A stretch of DNA of 64,000 nucleotides from Lamellibrachia satsuma (Eukaryota > Annelida > Polychaeta > Sabellida > Siboglinidae), in assembly GCA_033239005.1 (NCBI GenBank), contig BSQZ01000105.1:1183501-1247500 (forward strand), in the 5' to 3' direction. Of the stretch, positions 34,217-47,099 are shown one piece after another. Made by a program: the position numbers and the translations under genes. The notes below the pieces were generated by a model that searched no databases, had not been told where the DNA came from, and saw nothing but the letters and a program-made list of their open reading frames with translations. Each line of letters begins with the position of its first letter. Position 1 is the first letter of the stretch.

Positions 34217-35841
34217 TGGAAAGTAAACAATGTTTCTCTTGGAAATACTTTGATATGTGACACTAAAAGAAACAGCATCTACCCTCTCTCCTCCAAGAAA
34301 CCAATTTGATGTTGTACCATACATTGATTTTTTTGTCAATCAGATCAGAACAGAAATGTTACTTGTCTCCAACTGTTGACAGCAGAGCGGCACACTGTAA
34401 ATTGAGCAGGATCGAAGGATGGTACCTCCTGGTGTAAAGTTCCTGGTCAATATGGCCTACATGTTTAAGTCACATGGCAGGATGGAAGGTGTACACTCCT
34501 GGTGTAAAGAGCAATGTACATGAAATAAAAAAGTGAAATAGTTTTTGAGTTATTGCATATTAATGATAAAACAATGGCAAAAATGTTGCTTTACCTCATA
34601 ACACATATCTAGACGTAACTTTGGCCATAATGGTCCTAAAGACAGTCCTGGTTTTGATCTTAAAATAAAGATATTGCTCTATCCAGAGATATGCATCATG
34701 TGGCAGTTAAAAACATTTTTACAAATATCGGTTAGGTCACTGACCTTGACCTTTGATGTGATTTACCCAAAATGGGTAAATTCTGATTTTGATCAAATTT
34801 TACCATTAGTAAGATCATTGCATCAACAAGTTCCATTAAAAAATTAGAGTGGGTCCATCGTAAGTTCTTGACATACAACAACTTGAAGTTAGGATGGTGG
34901 CAATGTTACCATTTTGCCAACAGGTTACCATTCCCACCAGATGAGCTGGCATCATATTGCAGCCAGCTTGGAGGGTTTCATGGGCTCTAATACGAAATTC
35001 ACATTACAGCCCACTTGGAGGCATTCCGTTTGGCTTTGTGACAGTGGAATTGTCAGGGGCAATACACAGTACATGGCAAAGGATCTGGTAACTGGCATCA
35101 TATCAGGCCAATGGATCTAACAGGGGACTGATGCTCAGCTGTGTGTATTGTGACACTGACACTTCCAGTGCCATCATTAGTATTCATTACAATATGATTT
35201 ACAATCCCACAGGGTTGATTGTATATAAAACCATGGGCTTAGGTGTTATCTGGCTCTGGTGATGGCTCCAAAGAAAAAGGGTGTTCGACTGATATCTAGA
35301 CAATTGATGGAAAGGGATCCTAGCCTTTGTACCCCATCCAGAACAACTCTCTGTTGCTTCATATGCAGTGTAAAGATTGCGTGTAACTTTACAGTTTAAG
35401 ACATAACACTTCAAACATGACAAAGTAAAAACTTAAGGCAGGTATGACTCTAAAAGCTCAGTTTACATCTGTACAAGGTATACAATTGTTGTACTGCTCC
35501 CATTTCACAGCCAACAGGGGGATACGGGATATAATTAATAGAACAGCTTACGACTAAGGTCTCCGTTAAGTAGTTTAATAGTGATCAAGACCACGCAGCA
35601 ATCACCTCTTACATATCTCTTTATAATAACAAATGCAAACAAACAAATCTTAACACAAGATATAATAGCTTAGTCTTATAAAATAGTTGCAGCTAAATAA
35701 AATTGAGAGAATCTTACGTGTGAAATAAGTTACAAAACGCGAGTGCTATCTACACACGTGCTACCTTAGCTTGTACCCTGCCCGAGAGCGTTCCTTACAA
35801 ACACCGACTTAAAACCCACCTGGAAGAAGACCTCCCTTCTT
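34217..35841. other. Intergenic sequence
   Basis: No gene recognised. A stretch at about 35505-35575 (ccaacaggggg ... cagcttac ... ggtctcc) resembles, inverted, 44700-44765, hinting at a shared transposon end. Confidence 0.3.
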
Positions 35842-35975
35842 TTATGCTCCTTGCCCTTTAGTGGGTAATTAAAAGATGTTTATACTGGGTGCCCTCCAGT
35901 GGGTAATGAAAGATGTTTATACCAGGTGCCCTTTAGTGGGTAAGTAAATAAAATGTGATGCCCTTCAGTGCCTAA
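35842..35975. repeat. Decayed ~37-bp tandem repeat
   Basis: Three to four diverged units around tgccctttagtgggtaat and agatgtttata. Confidence 0.7.
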
Positions 35976-37759
35976 ATATATTACTTAACCCTACGATACA
36001 ATTATGAAAGAAGCAAATTTGGAAATGTGAAATTAAAATTGCGAGAACATGTACTGTCAATGTGAATTAATTTATTCAGATATTGGTTCCATGATTGTGT
36101 GATAGCTACATTGTTATGTAATATAATATTCAACATTCTCAGGGGTTTGATTCAGCATATTAACATACAAAACTACTATCCCACAGAAAAAAACATATTA
36201 AATGATATTAAAGATATTAAATGAGAGCATATCAGGAAGCATGTAACTTGCTATGTTCATTACCTTGTTGCACTAACCAACATTGTTTAGGCTGTCAAAG
36301 AGGTACCTCTTGAAATACCAGAGACAGCAAATGAGGCTCAGTTGTAGACCATCCCGAAGACATGACAATGTTCTTGCTGCGCATAGTCGGTCACAACAGC
36401 AAACACAGGTCGGAATGCAACTGTCAGTAATGCAACCGAGCCAAATGTGTGTTTCCTTCGTAACAAGCAGGCTCCATATCACCATTATTTTAGACGTCAA
36501 GCTGTGTGAATTATGTGGCAGTCAAATATTTATGGTATCAACCACATTTCCTTTGGACACAAAACCGTGCGCCTACTGTCTCGAGTCTCAAGTCAGCAAC
36601 CAATATTACTTCACCGAGCACCAAGCTACTAAATATAAAACAAACGAACACAATATCCACAGTTTACAAGATATTATAAGTGTGCGCTGTTCTTAGTTCA
36701 CATGACAGCAAAGTTTGCTGTCGGGATCCATAGTAGGAATATTGAGAAGGTGACAAGCGCCTCTCCCATGCAGTATAAGTGTGAAAAGTTGTGCCTGAAA
36801 CTTAACCATCATTAGCTAGGATAGCGCTACCAGTGGTCATTTGGGCCCATCTCTGTGTGCTTTCAGATTATGGTCGAAGATGTTAGTAACATATCCTACA
36901 GAAAAATTAATTTCATAATACTACAATTTTCGTGTACTTTAACATGTTCACAAGAATATTGTACTGTTGTTCTAGAACAAATGGGATTTTTTTTGTTGAA
37001 TATCAATTCATTAAATATCATTTTGGAAGTGCGTAAAATGTCACCATATGTAGGCTTTGTCGAAGCTAGTGTGTTTGGGCGCAAAATGATTGACAAACTG
37101 AAAAGTCTCCAGGCTGACAGTATGATGGTCTGGTGAGTCTCTTGACATCATGCAGCACATTCTTGTGTAACATTTCCTCCTCCAATATTACTGCAGCTTT
37201 AGAACCTGAAAATAAAACACTACAACTATTACATACTGCAACATTTTGATGAGTTATTGGGAGTATGGATATTTGAATATTATAAGATTTTCCAGTTAAT
37301 TTTAAGATGGGTTATTCTATATATGAGAACATTCATTCAACAGGAATAAACCACTGTTTGGTTTGGTTTCTACCAATAATAATTGAATTATTAATTGAAT
37401 TAAAGTTAATTGTTAATTTATTTAAATAATTTGGGAGGTTAATTTAATTTAATTGACCTGAGAAATGTGTGAGGTTAATTTAATTGGAACATTTCTGATT
37501 TAATTGTTATTTAATTAACTTTTCAAGTTAATTGCCATATGCCTGGTACAGGTACAGTTTATGCAAAAATATCAGTAACTCTAGATGTACCATTGTTATA
37601 TTAATGCATTTGTTATACGTAAATGCATTATTACAGTTGTAGATTTTAGTGGTGATTACTATCATAGATAGTCCTTAAATATATGGTATTAAACTAAACT
37701 GAGTCAATATTATTTACCCTAATGGCTTTTGCTGGTTGGTGAATAATATTTAATCATGC
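35976..37759. other. AT-rich intergenic sequence
   Basis: Contains a TTAATT-rich low-complexity patch (37375-37530). Open frames at 36283-36696 and 36855-37136 have no recognisable motif. Confidence 0.35.
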
Positions 37760-38008
37760 TTATATGGTAAATACCTGCACTAGCTGGACATCCAGTACTT
37801 TGTTTGTTCGGTTCTCCAGCAAACCGTAACAGCCATACTTTGCACAATGTCCAAGACTGTCGAACCGAGCATCTCCGTACAGTTCAAGGCCCACACCAAT
37901 CTTTCTGAGTTCGTCCATGATTTGATCCTGGGCGTCCAACCATTCAGCCATCACAGCTGAAGCTATGTAGCCTTTCTGGTGACGATGAAAGGTTGATGGT
38001 GAGAGCAA
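37760..38008 (-). pseudogene. DNA-transposon-like protein fragment
   Basis: The minus-strand frame contains GDARFDSLGHCAKYGCYGLL and KVLDVQLVQV. This resembles a GDGR(C/F)DSPGxxAKYxTY ... DFQxVQV block that I know from multicopy transposase-like proteins of fish and invertebrates. The clade is not settled. Only about 60 residues are recognisable. Confidence 0.5.
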
Positions 38009-38335
38009 GTTAATGAAGTTAATTTAAATGGTAAACTGTTATGATTATCATTGCGTTGCTATTCTCGTGTATATGATAATTATTTTCTGTCAGCGTGGTG
38101 ATTGGGTTAATTGTATCATACAGAACCAGCTCGGGCTGTATAGCCGATAGACGTTTACGCAGCAGAGGGCGAGCTGTAGCGTCGTGTGAGGGCGTGATCG
38201 GTTGAGCGGCAGGAAAGATGGACTGTCTGGGAACCAGTGACACAAGTAGGGTGTGGGCGGTGTTCAAGCGATAGGTGGATCGTTATCGAACTATATGTGA
38301 ACCGTGTTCGAGCGATAACGTGAATCGTTTTCATT
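38009..38335. other. Short intergenic stretch
   Basis: Nothing recognised. Confidence 0.3.
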
Positions 38336-41290
38336 GTTACTTACTTACTTACTTACTTACTTAATCCTCTTGGCCCCTTCAGGAGCATAGGGCGTCAACC
38401 ATGTCTCCACCTCACTCTCTTCTGGGCTAGAGCTTTGGCCTCTTGCCAGGTGACCCCCACTTTATCAAGATCTTGTAGTGTGGAGCGTCTCCAGTTGATT
38501 TTTGGCCGTCTTTGTCTTCTCTTTCCTTGTGGGTTATAGTCCAGTGCTTGTTTGGTTGTATTTGTTGGATCATTTCTGAGTGTGTGGCCAATCCAGCTGA
38601 ATTGCTTATTTCTTCCTGTTTGGTGTTCTTCCAGAGCTCTTTATTTGATCTTTTGTTAGGCCGCCATACCTTAAGGATGTATCGCAGGCGACTGTTGATG
38701 AAGACTTGGAGTTTGTTGTTGAGAGAGTAGTTTTCCACGTTTCACAACCATATAGAAGAACTGGTTTAACATTGGTGTTGAAAATGCGGATCTTAGTGTT
38801 TATGGATAGTTGGGAAGAGAGCCATACAGGGCGTAGGGTTCTGAAGGCATGGCGAGCTTTAATGATGCGTAGCTCCACATCTTTGTCAGCTCCACCATTT
38901 GTACTGATGTTGCTCCCGAGGTAGATGAAGTCTTGTACTTCCTCAACAGTACCACTTTCTAGTGAGATGGGTTCGGAGGATCTGCTTTTGACTTTCATCA
39001 CCTTTGTCTTTCCTACATTGATCTTAAGACCCAGTTGGCTGCTTTTTTCTTGAAGCCTTTCTGTTTTTTGTTGCATGTGTTTATGGGTTTCTGTGAGTAG
39101 TGCTAGATCATCTGCAAAATCCAAGTCTTCTAGTTGTGAGAACAAGTTCCACTGGATCCCAGTACGATGGTGTTCTGTGGATCTTTTCATTGTCCAGTCT
39201 ATGGCTATCAGAAAGAGCAGTGGAGATAGCAAGCAGCCCTGTCGTACTCCAGTTCCAATCTGGAAGCCTTCTGAAAAGTGTTCATTAAAGATGACATGAC
39301 CAGTGAAACCTTCGTACATGTTCTTTATTAGGGTTACAAATTTCGTGGGTAAACCATAATGCCTCAGGAGCTTCCATAGAACTGTCCTATCTATACTATC
39401 AAATGCTTTTTCGAAGTCCACAAAGTTTATGTAAAGGGAGCTCTGCCATTCAATGCATTGTTCAACGATAAACCTGAGTGTAGCAATGTGATCTGTGCAG
39501 GATTTATCCTTTCTAAAGCCAGCTTGTTCATTTCTTAGCTTCTTGTCAACTGTTTCTTGTATCCTATCCAGGATGATACGGCAGAGAATTTTACTGGGCA
39601 CTGATAGAAGCATGATCCCTCTCCAGTTCTTACATTCACTGATGTTGCTTTTCTTGGGGATTGTAACTAGCGTACCTGTCTTCCATTTAGTTGGTATCTC
39701 CTCTTTATCCCAGATATCATTTAGCACGCTGTATAAAACGTCTGTGGTGGCCCCAATATCAGCTTTTAAGACATCAGATGGTATATTGTCAATTCCAGGT
39801 GCTTTGCCTAGCTTCAGCTTTTTGATGGCTCTCTTGATCTCCTCTTTGGATATCCTACCACAATTAATGTTAAGGTCTTCATTTGTTTCCTCAATGTATG
39901 GGATTGAATCTGGTTGAGGCCTATTCAAGATATCTTGGAAATATTCTTTCCAGCGTTGTAGCTGTAGAGATTCCTTAGTGAGAAGGTTTCCCTGTTTTTC
40001 CCTGATGGGGCGACTAGTGCTCTTGTTCTTCCCTGCTAGCTGTCTGGTGATCTTGTATAAATCTCTGGAGTTGTTTTGCCTAGCTGCGATCTCAGCCTCG
40101 TTTGCTAGTTTTTCGACACACGTTTTCTTGTCCCTCTTTGTCTTCTTTTTAACTGTTTTGGTTCTTTCATGGTATTCCTGCTGCAGTTTTTTTTCCTTGT
40201 GTCATCTGCTTCCTTGTTGAGTTTCATTTTAGTCTCCCTTCTTGCCTCAATAGCTTCCCAGGTGTCGTTTGTAATCCAGTTCTTCCTCCTAGCTTCCCAG
40301 CAGCCTAGGACTTGTTCACAGGTGTCTGTAATTGCATTCTTGCATCTTGTCCACTTTTCATCAATGTTTTTTCCCTCTTCCAATGCTTGGAACCTGTCGT
40401 AGTGTGATTCCCAGTTCCTGTCATATTTTAGTATTTTGAAGTTTTCTTATCTCAAACCTTCTTTGTACCTTGTTATCCGTCTTCTTCTTTGCTGCTAGCT
40501 TCATCCTAAATTCACCCACAAGGAGGTGGTGGTCGGAGTTAATGTCAGCTCCTCTTTTCACTCTTACGTCTAGAAGCACTCTCCTCCATTTCTTGGTGAT
40601 GGTTTTTCGTCTGTAAATCTGGGGATATCCACGTGGCTTTGTGTGTAGGCTTGTGTGGAAAGAGAGTTCCTCCGATTATCAGTACATTGAGAGTACAGAA
40701 ATCTGCAAACAGGAGACCGTTCTCATTCATCTGTCCCAGACCTTCTTCCCCATTGTGCCTTTCCAATTGTCATTATCCTTTCCAATCTTAGCTTTCATAT
40801 CCCCCATAACAACTGGGATATCCCTCTTCGGTAGTTTTTGGGTGACTGTTGATGTTGGCAGAAGGTCTCTTTCTCTTCAAATTCAGCAGAGTTGGTTGAT
40901 GCATAGCAATGTATAATGGTGATGTTCCGACCTTTTGATGTAAACCTGGCTGTGATGATTCTCTGCGAGACTGGTTTCCATTCGATGAGACGTTTTGCTG
41001 CATTCTTTGAGAGGAGCAGTCCTACTCCATATGTGTGCGCATCTTCTTCTCTCTCATTCCCAGAGTACAGGTAAGTTTCTCCAGAGCTAGTTATAACCTT
41101 CCCAAAGGTGTTCCATCTGCTTTCACAGACTCCAATGATGCTCAGCTTGTATCTTCTCATTTCTTTGGCGAGCTGTGCCAGTTTTCCTGCCTGGTACAGT
41201 GTCCTGACATTCCAACATCCAATTCTAATATTTGACTTGAGCTGTAGCAGACTCTTCCTCCCTTGGGCTTCCTTTCAGCTTTCACCCAAG
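38336..41290 (-). mobile_element. Near full-length RTE-like LINE (EN + RT), inactivated
   Basis: About 2.95 kb on the minus strand. The AP-endonuclease start is near 41200, with WNVRTLYQAGKLAQL and then GVCESRW. A degraded EN C-terminal part follows (41160-40380). The RT is largely open at 39928-38606: KLGKAPGIDNIPSDVL, GIMLLSVPSKI, FVDFEKAFDSIDR, GVRQGCLLSPLLF and the intact catalytic block LDFADDLALL. A frameshift near 38720 moves the C-terminal GHTLR-type region into the 38738-38427 frame. The 3' end is a simple repeat, (TAAG)n on the minus strand, at 38336-38362. The small size and simple-repeat tail fit RTE-group LINEs; the clade assignment is tentative. Confidence 0.87.
38606..39928 (-). 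CDS. Reverse transcriptase open frame of the RTE-like LINE
   Basis: 440 codons; the first ATG lies inside the protein, so the start is only the first methionine after an upstream break. Palm and finger blocks are all present in order, with FADD at about residue 278. The last 45 or so residues are out of frame, caused by a frameshift that detaches the zinc-knuckle-less C-terminal tail. The endonuclease upstream is broken, so autonomous mobility is unlikely even though the catalytic core reads intact. Confidence 0.85.
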   Translation of the reverse strand: MNRPQPDSIPYIEETNEDLNINCGRISKEEIKRAIKKLKLGKAPGIDNIPSDVLKADIGATTDVLYSVLNDIWDKEEIPTKWKTGTLVTIPKKSNISECKNWRGIMLLSVPSKILCRIILDRIQETVDKKLRNEQAGFRKDKSCTDHIATLRFIVEQCIEWQSSLYINFVDFEKAFDSIDRTVLWKLLRHYGLPTKFVTLIKNMYEGFTGHVIFNEHFSEGFQIGTGVRQGCLLSPLLFLIAIDWTMKRSTEHHRTGIQWNLFSQLEDLDFADDLALLTETHKHMQQKTERLQEKSSQLGLKINVGKTKVMKVKSRSSEPISLESGTVEEVQDFIYLGSNISTNGGADKDVELRIIKARHAFRTLRPVWLSSQLSINTKIRIFNTNVKPVLLYGCETWKTTLSTTNSKSSSTVACDTSLRYGGLTKDQIKSSGRTPNRKK

Positions 41291-41399
41291 GGATTGATAC
41301 GCACACTTCCAGGACAACCGGTTTTGCTCAGATCGAGGTGTGATTGAATATTCATGGTTTCGGTTTCTGTAATCGATTTCAATAACAATTGAGAGGATT

Positions 41400-42090
41400 A
41401 CGGATACAGAGATGCCAACCGGGATGAAAGGGGTGAAGAAGGGAAGAGCAGCTGGTATCGATGAGATGCGTGTTGAGATGGTAATGGCAGCAGCGAAGAT
41501 TGGAATCAGCTGGACAAAGACGCCGCTGAAAACATTTATGAGGCAAGGTATTGTACCAGAGGCGAACAGGGCTAATTGTCCCAATATGAAAGAAGAAGAA
41601 GGGAGATGTGCAAGACTCTGGGAGCGTGTGTTGCACCGGCACGCTTGTATGGTCTGGAAATAGTGGCGATGAAAGGACAACAACAATAGAAGTTTGTGAG
41701 AACAACTAGGTTCGTCGAATAACAAGAAAAAAGAGAGTGGACAAACGAAGGATGAATGACCTGAGGAAAGAGGTTGGGATGCAATGTAGCCTAACAGAAA
41801 GATTGGTGAGAAGCCGGATGAGATGGACAGGCTCTTGGTAAGAATGGATGAAGACAAACTAGCAGAGGGAGCAGAGGTGGAAAAACATCAAGGATGCAGG
41901 AAAAGGGCAAGGCTACAGCTGAGATGGAAGGACTGCATGAGGAGGGATATGAGAACATCAAGGGAGGATGAAAGATGGAGATATAGTGCGGCCAATAGAT
42001 AACTATGGAAAGAAAGAACAGAAAGAGTGGCTCGACAATACTTTACCTGAACCTCCCCCTTGTAGAGCAGGGAACAAGGGGGACGAGCAC
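41400..42090 (+). pseudogene. Internally deleted RTE-like LINE remnant
   Basis: The plus strand reads KKGRAAGIDEMRVEM, ISWTKTPLKTFMRQG and VPEANRANC (41430-41580), the RT N-terminus. After loss of the catalytic core it reads KRVDKRRMNDLRKEVGMQCS, LVRSRMRWTGSW and then a degraded RLRWKDC tail region (41730-42060). It lies directly beyond the 5' end of the 38.3-41.3 kb LINE, in opposite orientation. Confidence 0.75.
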
Positions 42091-42628
42091 TGTTAATTTG
42101 GTAAAAAGTTATGTTTAATAAATCTAAGGATGTGATAAACATTTTCATAAATAGTGTATTATAATTGATTATGAGAAACAACATTTCAATACAAAGTTTG
42201 CACAATTTTAGCACCCTTCTACAAACATGGTGTTGTGTGACTATGGCGCACCATTTAAAAACATGGTGCCCATGACGGTGATAGGATTCTCCTCAGAGCC
42301 CTCATGACACTCCACAAGTGGATGGTGGAGTGGAATGCGGCAGCCACCATCCTGTTACAGTTCCCCTGGCCATTGTTGAGCACCTTGGCATTCCGGAAAA
42401 CCTAATCAATAACCTCCGTCAGACACGGACTCATCCACGAGAGATGCCATCGTGCAGAGTCTTTCATCCTGTCTCACACAAACACACAAAATTACATAGA
42501 ACTGCTTCAATGACATAGATCACACACACACACACGCACACACACCTTGCTATTTTGCCGTTTGACCAACATGCATTTTTTGCCAAATGGCTGTACTCAT
42601 GTAAATGATGTTCTCTTCTTGACTACCG

Positions 42629-42632
<4 letters not shown>
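42091..42632. other. Intergenic sequence
   Basis: Short (CA)n near 42520-42545. Otherwise nothing recognised. Confidence 0.3.

Positions 42633-42710
<78 letters not shown>
42633..42710. repeat. (TA)n microsatellite
   Basis: Pure TA run of about 78 bp. Confidence 0.97.
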
Positions 42711-42716
<6 letters not shown>

Positions 42717-43254
42717 TATCCACCAAAATTGTTCCTGGCTACTGCAGCACAAGTAGAAAGACCTCAAGTAAAGAAATGTTCTGATACAGCAAGGTATCCA
42801 GTCATTGGGACTGTTCAACGTGCTGAACACTTCACTCCCTGGCAGACCTGTTCATTCCAACACCATCTCAACTTCTCTGGGAAGTATTCAGCCAAGATGC
42901 AAGTACTGTGCAAAGCTATTCATTCACATTTCCACCCGTCTGTACTCCGGTGTGAAAATGGCGGCGATAATATGCCAACATCGAATTTGAGCAGAATAAT
43001 AAGCGCATTTTGCGTTTCCGTAGGAACTTCATATTCGTTTTCTAACAGTTCATATGTCGAAACAAATAAAAATGCGAAATCATAACCTACGAATTTCGCA
43101 GTAACAATACAAACAATTTAGCAATAACATTCTGTACGCGTCTCCGCCTAACATCGCGCGCGCCCCTACCGGATAAATTGCGGTTTTTCTGAACTGTCCA
43201 CCAGGAACACTTCAACCACACAACGCATAGTTAAACAACTAAGTACCTCAACTA
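42711..43254. other. Intergenic sequence
   Basis: Nothing recognised apart from about 40 bp near 42795 (tatccagtcattgggactg) that resembles 20008-20050. Confidence 0.3.
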
Positions 43255-44034
43255 AGACTATTTCACATTTATTAAATTAAATTAAACTGTTAAAAAGACA
43301 AGTATAATTAAAATTGAAGGGCATTACAACTAAAACGTATACATGGAATTAAATAATTTAAATGATGAATTACATAAAGATCAATAAATTATAAGTATCA
43401 AATGGGTGTTAAATAATAAATTATGGTATACAAGGAATTAAATAAGACAACATAATAATAATAAATATCGAATAAGATTAAAGCTGGTAAGCATATCATT
43501 AGATCTTGTATATTCCTGTTGGAAAAGGGAAGTATTTAACTACCGTTGAAAACTGTCGCAGCTGTTAGAGTTTCTAAAATACATACGATGGCAATAGTAC
43601 TTGTCCGATTGACCAACTAATGCGAATCGGGAATAATAACCTGAATTTGAGCATGGAATGATCGACGTTCATCGTATGTAGTGAAATACCTCCCTTTTCC
43701 GACAGGAATATATTAGATAAAGTAGTATGCTTACCAGCTTTAATCTTATTCGATATTTATTACTATTATTTTGTTTTATTTAATTCCATGTATTACTTAA
43801 TTTATTTGATTTATTATTTAACCCCATTTGGAACTTACAATGTATTGCTCTTAATGTAATTCATCATATAAATTATTTAATTCCATGTATACGTTTTAGT
43901 TGTAATGCCCTTAAATGTTAATTGTACATGTATTTTAACAGCTTAATTTGATGCCTGAATCGATAATCTGAGAATGTGCCATGTGTTTAATTAATTCGGC
44001 CCCAAATTATGTGTGAAATAGTCTTAGTTGACGT
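43247..44034. repeat. Large imperfect inverted repeat
   Basis: The left arm (about 43247-43545) and right arm (about 43680-44034) are reverse complements over most of their length. Shared landmarks are the outer tcaactaagactatttcaca, the inner aaagctggtaagcata, and a stretch giving attacaactaaaacgtatac. The loop is about 130 bp. No coding capacity. This is a foldback/MITE-type structure or a palindromic duplication. Confidence 0.8.
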
Positions 44035-45089
44035 TACAAAACATAAAAAAACAATCACAACTTTCATTAAAATTGTTTCACTAGTTATGTAGTAGAATGG
44101 ATACTAAATATGGTATTGTAAGAAAATGTAATCATATATTTGCTCAACTTGTAAAGAATGGCAATTATTCTCAAGTTGCCAATATTTGTTAAAAATGGTG
44201 GTCATTCTGATTGTTAACATAGAAACGGAGGTTGTGGCAGAAAAGCATTCAATATATGTTTTACTCAGAAAGACACACTACAGCTTGGGCAGAAACAATA
44301 GCACTACATATGATCAAGCTGCCGTGTCTCCTTAATTAATGTTTGGCTGAGTTGCTTTTTACATTGTTCTTAGAGATGTAGCTTGACTGTCACAACTGTC
44401 TGTTTTACAGAAGAGTGAACTATCGACATGTGGATGATCATGGAGTGTAGTTATGAAGGCATTACCCACATCATCAAGGATGAAGTTTCACACGTAATCA
44501 AAGCAAAGCAAGCAAACAAAGTAATTATCGCTCTCTTTTCCATGTATAAATCATTCTGACACTAAGTGGCTTTGGTTGGTCTTTCGATACATTCTGCATG
44601 ATATACCCAGTACCCATGGTTATATAAATTCTGCTTTCAGAATCATTTATTTGACCATACGATCACATTAAATACTGCAAATATATATATAAATGAATGT
44701 ACGGTTAGGGAGACTCTTATCAAGGCGTGAAGTAAGCTGTTAACACAAGAGCCCCCTGTTGGTTAATGGATAATTTTAATACAAATTTATAGTAGCACAA
44801 TAATTAGAATAATAGCATTTAAATTACACTAATGTTAAAATAAAACTTAATTTTACTTAATTTAATATTCAAACATTACCAAACTACTTATTCTATGCAA
44901 ACTAACCAACACTTAACGAATACCAATTAATATTAATTAACTGGTCCACTAACACTACTAGTATTAATATTACATAAAACTTAGCCCTAGACATCTGTCA
45001 AATACTAACTGTATAATATGCAAGTTACTTATACTACAAAATACTGTCATGACAACTCTTTCTTTAAAGTTTCAACTATCTTATTATTT
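44035..45089. other. AT-rich intergenic sequence
   Basis: No gene recognised; see the note on 35505-35575 for a weak shared segment at 44700-44765. Confidence 0.3.
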
Positions 45090-45560
45090 TTAGTTAGTAC
45101 AAGTATAACAGTTTAGCATAAAACATTCAGGTTCATAATTCTTTCGAAATATTTTATAGTATATCGAAAAGCCTTGGAGAGAATATGTATTAATGTTATT
45201 TTTGATTTCAAATGGTACATTTTTAACAGTGTGAATAACTGAATGTCTAATGCAATTAGTGGCAAAATTATTATTTACTCGGTTTATGTAGATATTATTA
45301 CTGTTTCTGGTATGATATGTATGAATATCTGAATTATGCACAATGGGCATAGCATTAAAGTATTCTTGTACGTTTTTTGTCTACTAGTTTAAAATAGAAT
45401 TTTAATTGTTGGGAGTTTTTAAATATCATCCAGTTTTAAAAGACCTATGTTCTTGAAAATGGGGTTGGTATGAGCATTATATTTGGAAGATGTTATAGTT
45501 CTCAGAGATTTGCTTTGCCTGTGGTACCTTTTAATGCAACAGAATGAAGGCTCCCTTTTA
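45090..45560 (-). pseudogene. LINE RT C-terminal fragment
   Basis: On the minus strand a piece near 45480-45400 reads NPIFKNIGLLKLDDI. The 45350-45090 frame then reads IHTYHTRNSNNIYINRV and NNFATNCIRHSVIHTV, ending in a stop. The H-x-Y-x-TR ... I-H layout is a common C-terminal motif after RT in several animal LINEs. Confidence 0.65.
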
Positions 45561-47099
45561 TAACGCACCACCGCATGTAGGCCTATGCCAAATGTCTGAC
45601 ATGGTCAACCAGGGTTACTGCAGAGTTAATACTAACATTATCCACAGCAATCTCAAAACACAATGCACACTATCATAGTGTCAAACTGCTTTATATGTCG
45701 ACACCACAACAATGTACAGCCCTGGCTCTGTAGTGTCAAGAAATAAAGTCAATAAGTGTACTCCATGCCTGATGTAAACAGGATGAAACAGGTGGAACGA
45801 CAGAATGAGATTTAATTTACTGACCATAAATCTACTTCTTACATATTCCTTGATACTAAATAACACATGAAGGTATACAGTAACGTTTTATGTCAAGTGC
45901 AATATTGAATAATTAATTAAATAAGTGGACACTATTAACTGTGGCTCGTGCGATGGCAACTAAACATTATCTTAGTACACGTGTCCATGAATTTCGGTCG
46001 TTTTATTGCAAATAGTCATATTCTGTACATTTACGTATAAATAGAAAATAATGTTTTTTTTTGTAATTGTATGAAACTGAAGTGATACTGTGTGTACGTA
46101 AGTATATGTTTACGCATTTATGCATGTGTTATGGGTCAAATAGAACATGCACAACTTCAACAAATTCACTTCAAATTCACTTTCCGACAACACACTTAGG
46201 ACTGAATCAGTGATGTGATGGGAGAAACTCTAAGAAATGCATGCAGGAAACCTGAGAAATAGACATGGTGGTAGAAGGACATTCTGCACGTGAACATTCT
46301 CATACCGATCATCATAAGTTGTACATCTATCCTGAATTTGTGTTGAATAAAATGTAGTACTGACTATATGTGTTCTCATTTTATTAATAGCAGAACCATT
46401 GTATTAAAATTTTTTGTTTGTTTTGTGAACAGATTTCTGGAGGTAAAAGTGTAATATCATAGAATTCCATCATCTCCTGCCATTCTCTCCCAAGCTCGAC
46501 TATTCACCCCCGCCCTTTAGAGGTATCTCTTAATACTATTCCTCCATCTTAATTTCAGTCTTCCTCTTCTCCTTCTACCACACTCTCCTGTCTTCCATTC
46601 TCTCTTTGTCACTCTCCTCATATATTCTCTCTATGTGTTCTGCCAATTGCAGTCTACTCCCCACTACCTTCGTTTTTAGGTGTTAATTTCCAATCTCTTC
46701 TTAGTTGCCCCATTTTCATTCTGTCTTACTTATTCTATTCACATTCACATAATTAGACACATATATACATAATTAAATACTACATACATCATGTGGTACA
46801 CTTGCAGTGCAGGAACACTGGCTTCTGAAACAGCCTGTATAGCTTTGCTTAATTTAGTTAACTCCGACTTCAACGCTAGATGAATTAGCCAGCGTTGATC
46901 AACTCTTTGTCGCAATGCACACACCTTGTCTTCCGGTAAGTATAGAAAAAACTTACGAAAACTGGCTACAAGATCTTGGTATGGATGCTGGGTATGATGG
47001 TATGAAATAGGTTAATTTACATCGCGCTCCTACTCGCACGTGTACAGTGACCATCTATTGGGTATACATACTAACAAGCTTTCGTTGTTTCGAGATTTG
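45246..47099 (-). repeat. Unnamed dispersed repeat, copy 2
   Basis: Similar to 29303-30823 from the NNFATNCIR region to the end. It differs mainly by about 330 extra bases around 45820-46180. At 46730-46460 (minus) it holds the same LINE tail (CGRRRRGRLKLRWRNSIKR and NSRAWERMAGDDGIL). Confidence 0.75.
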
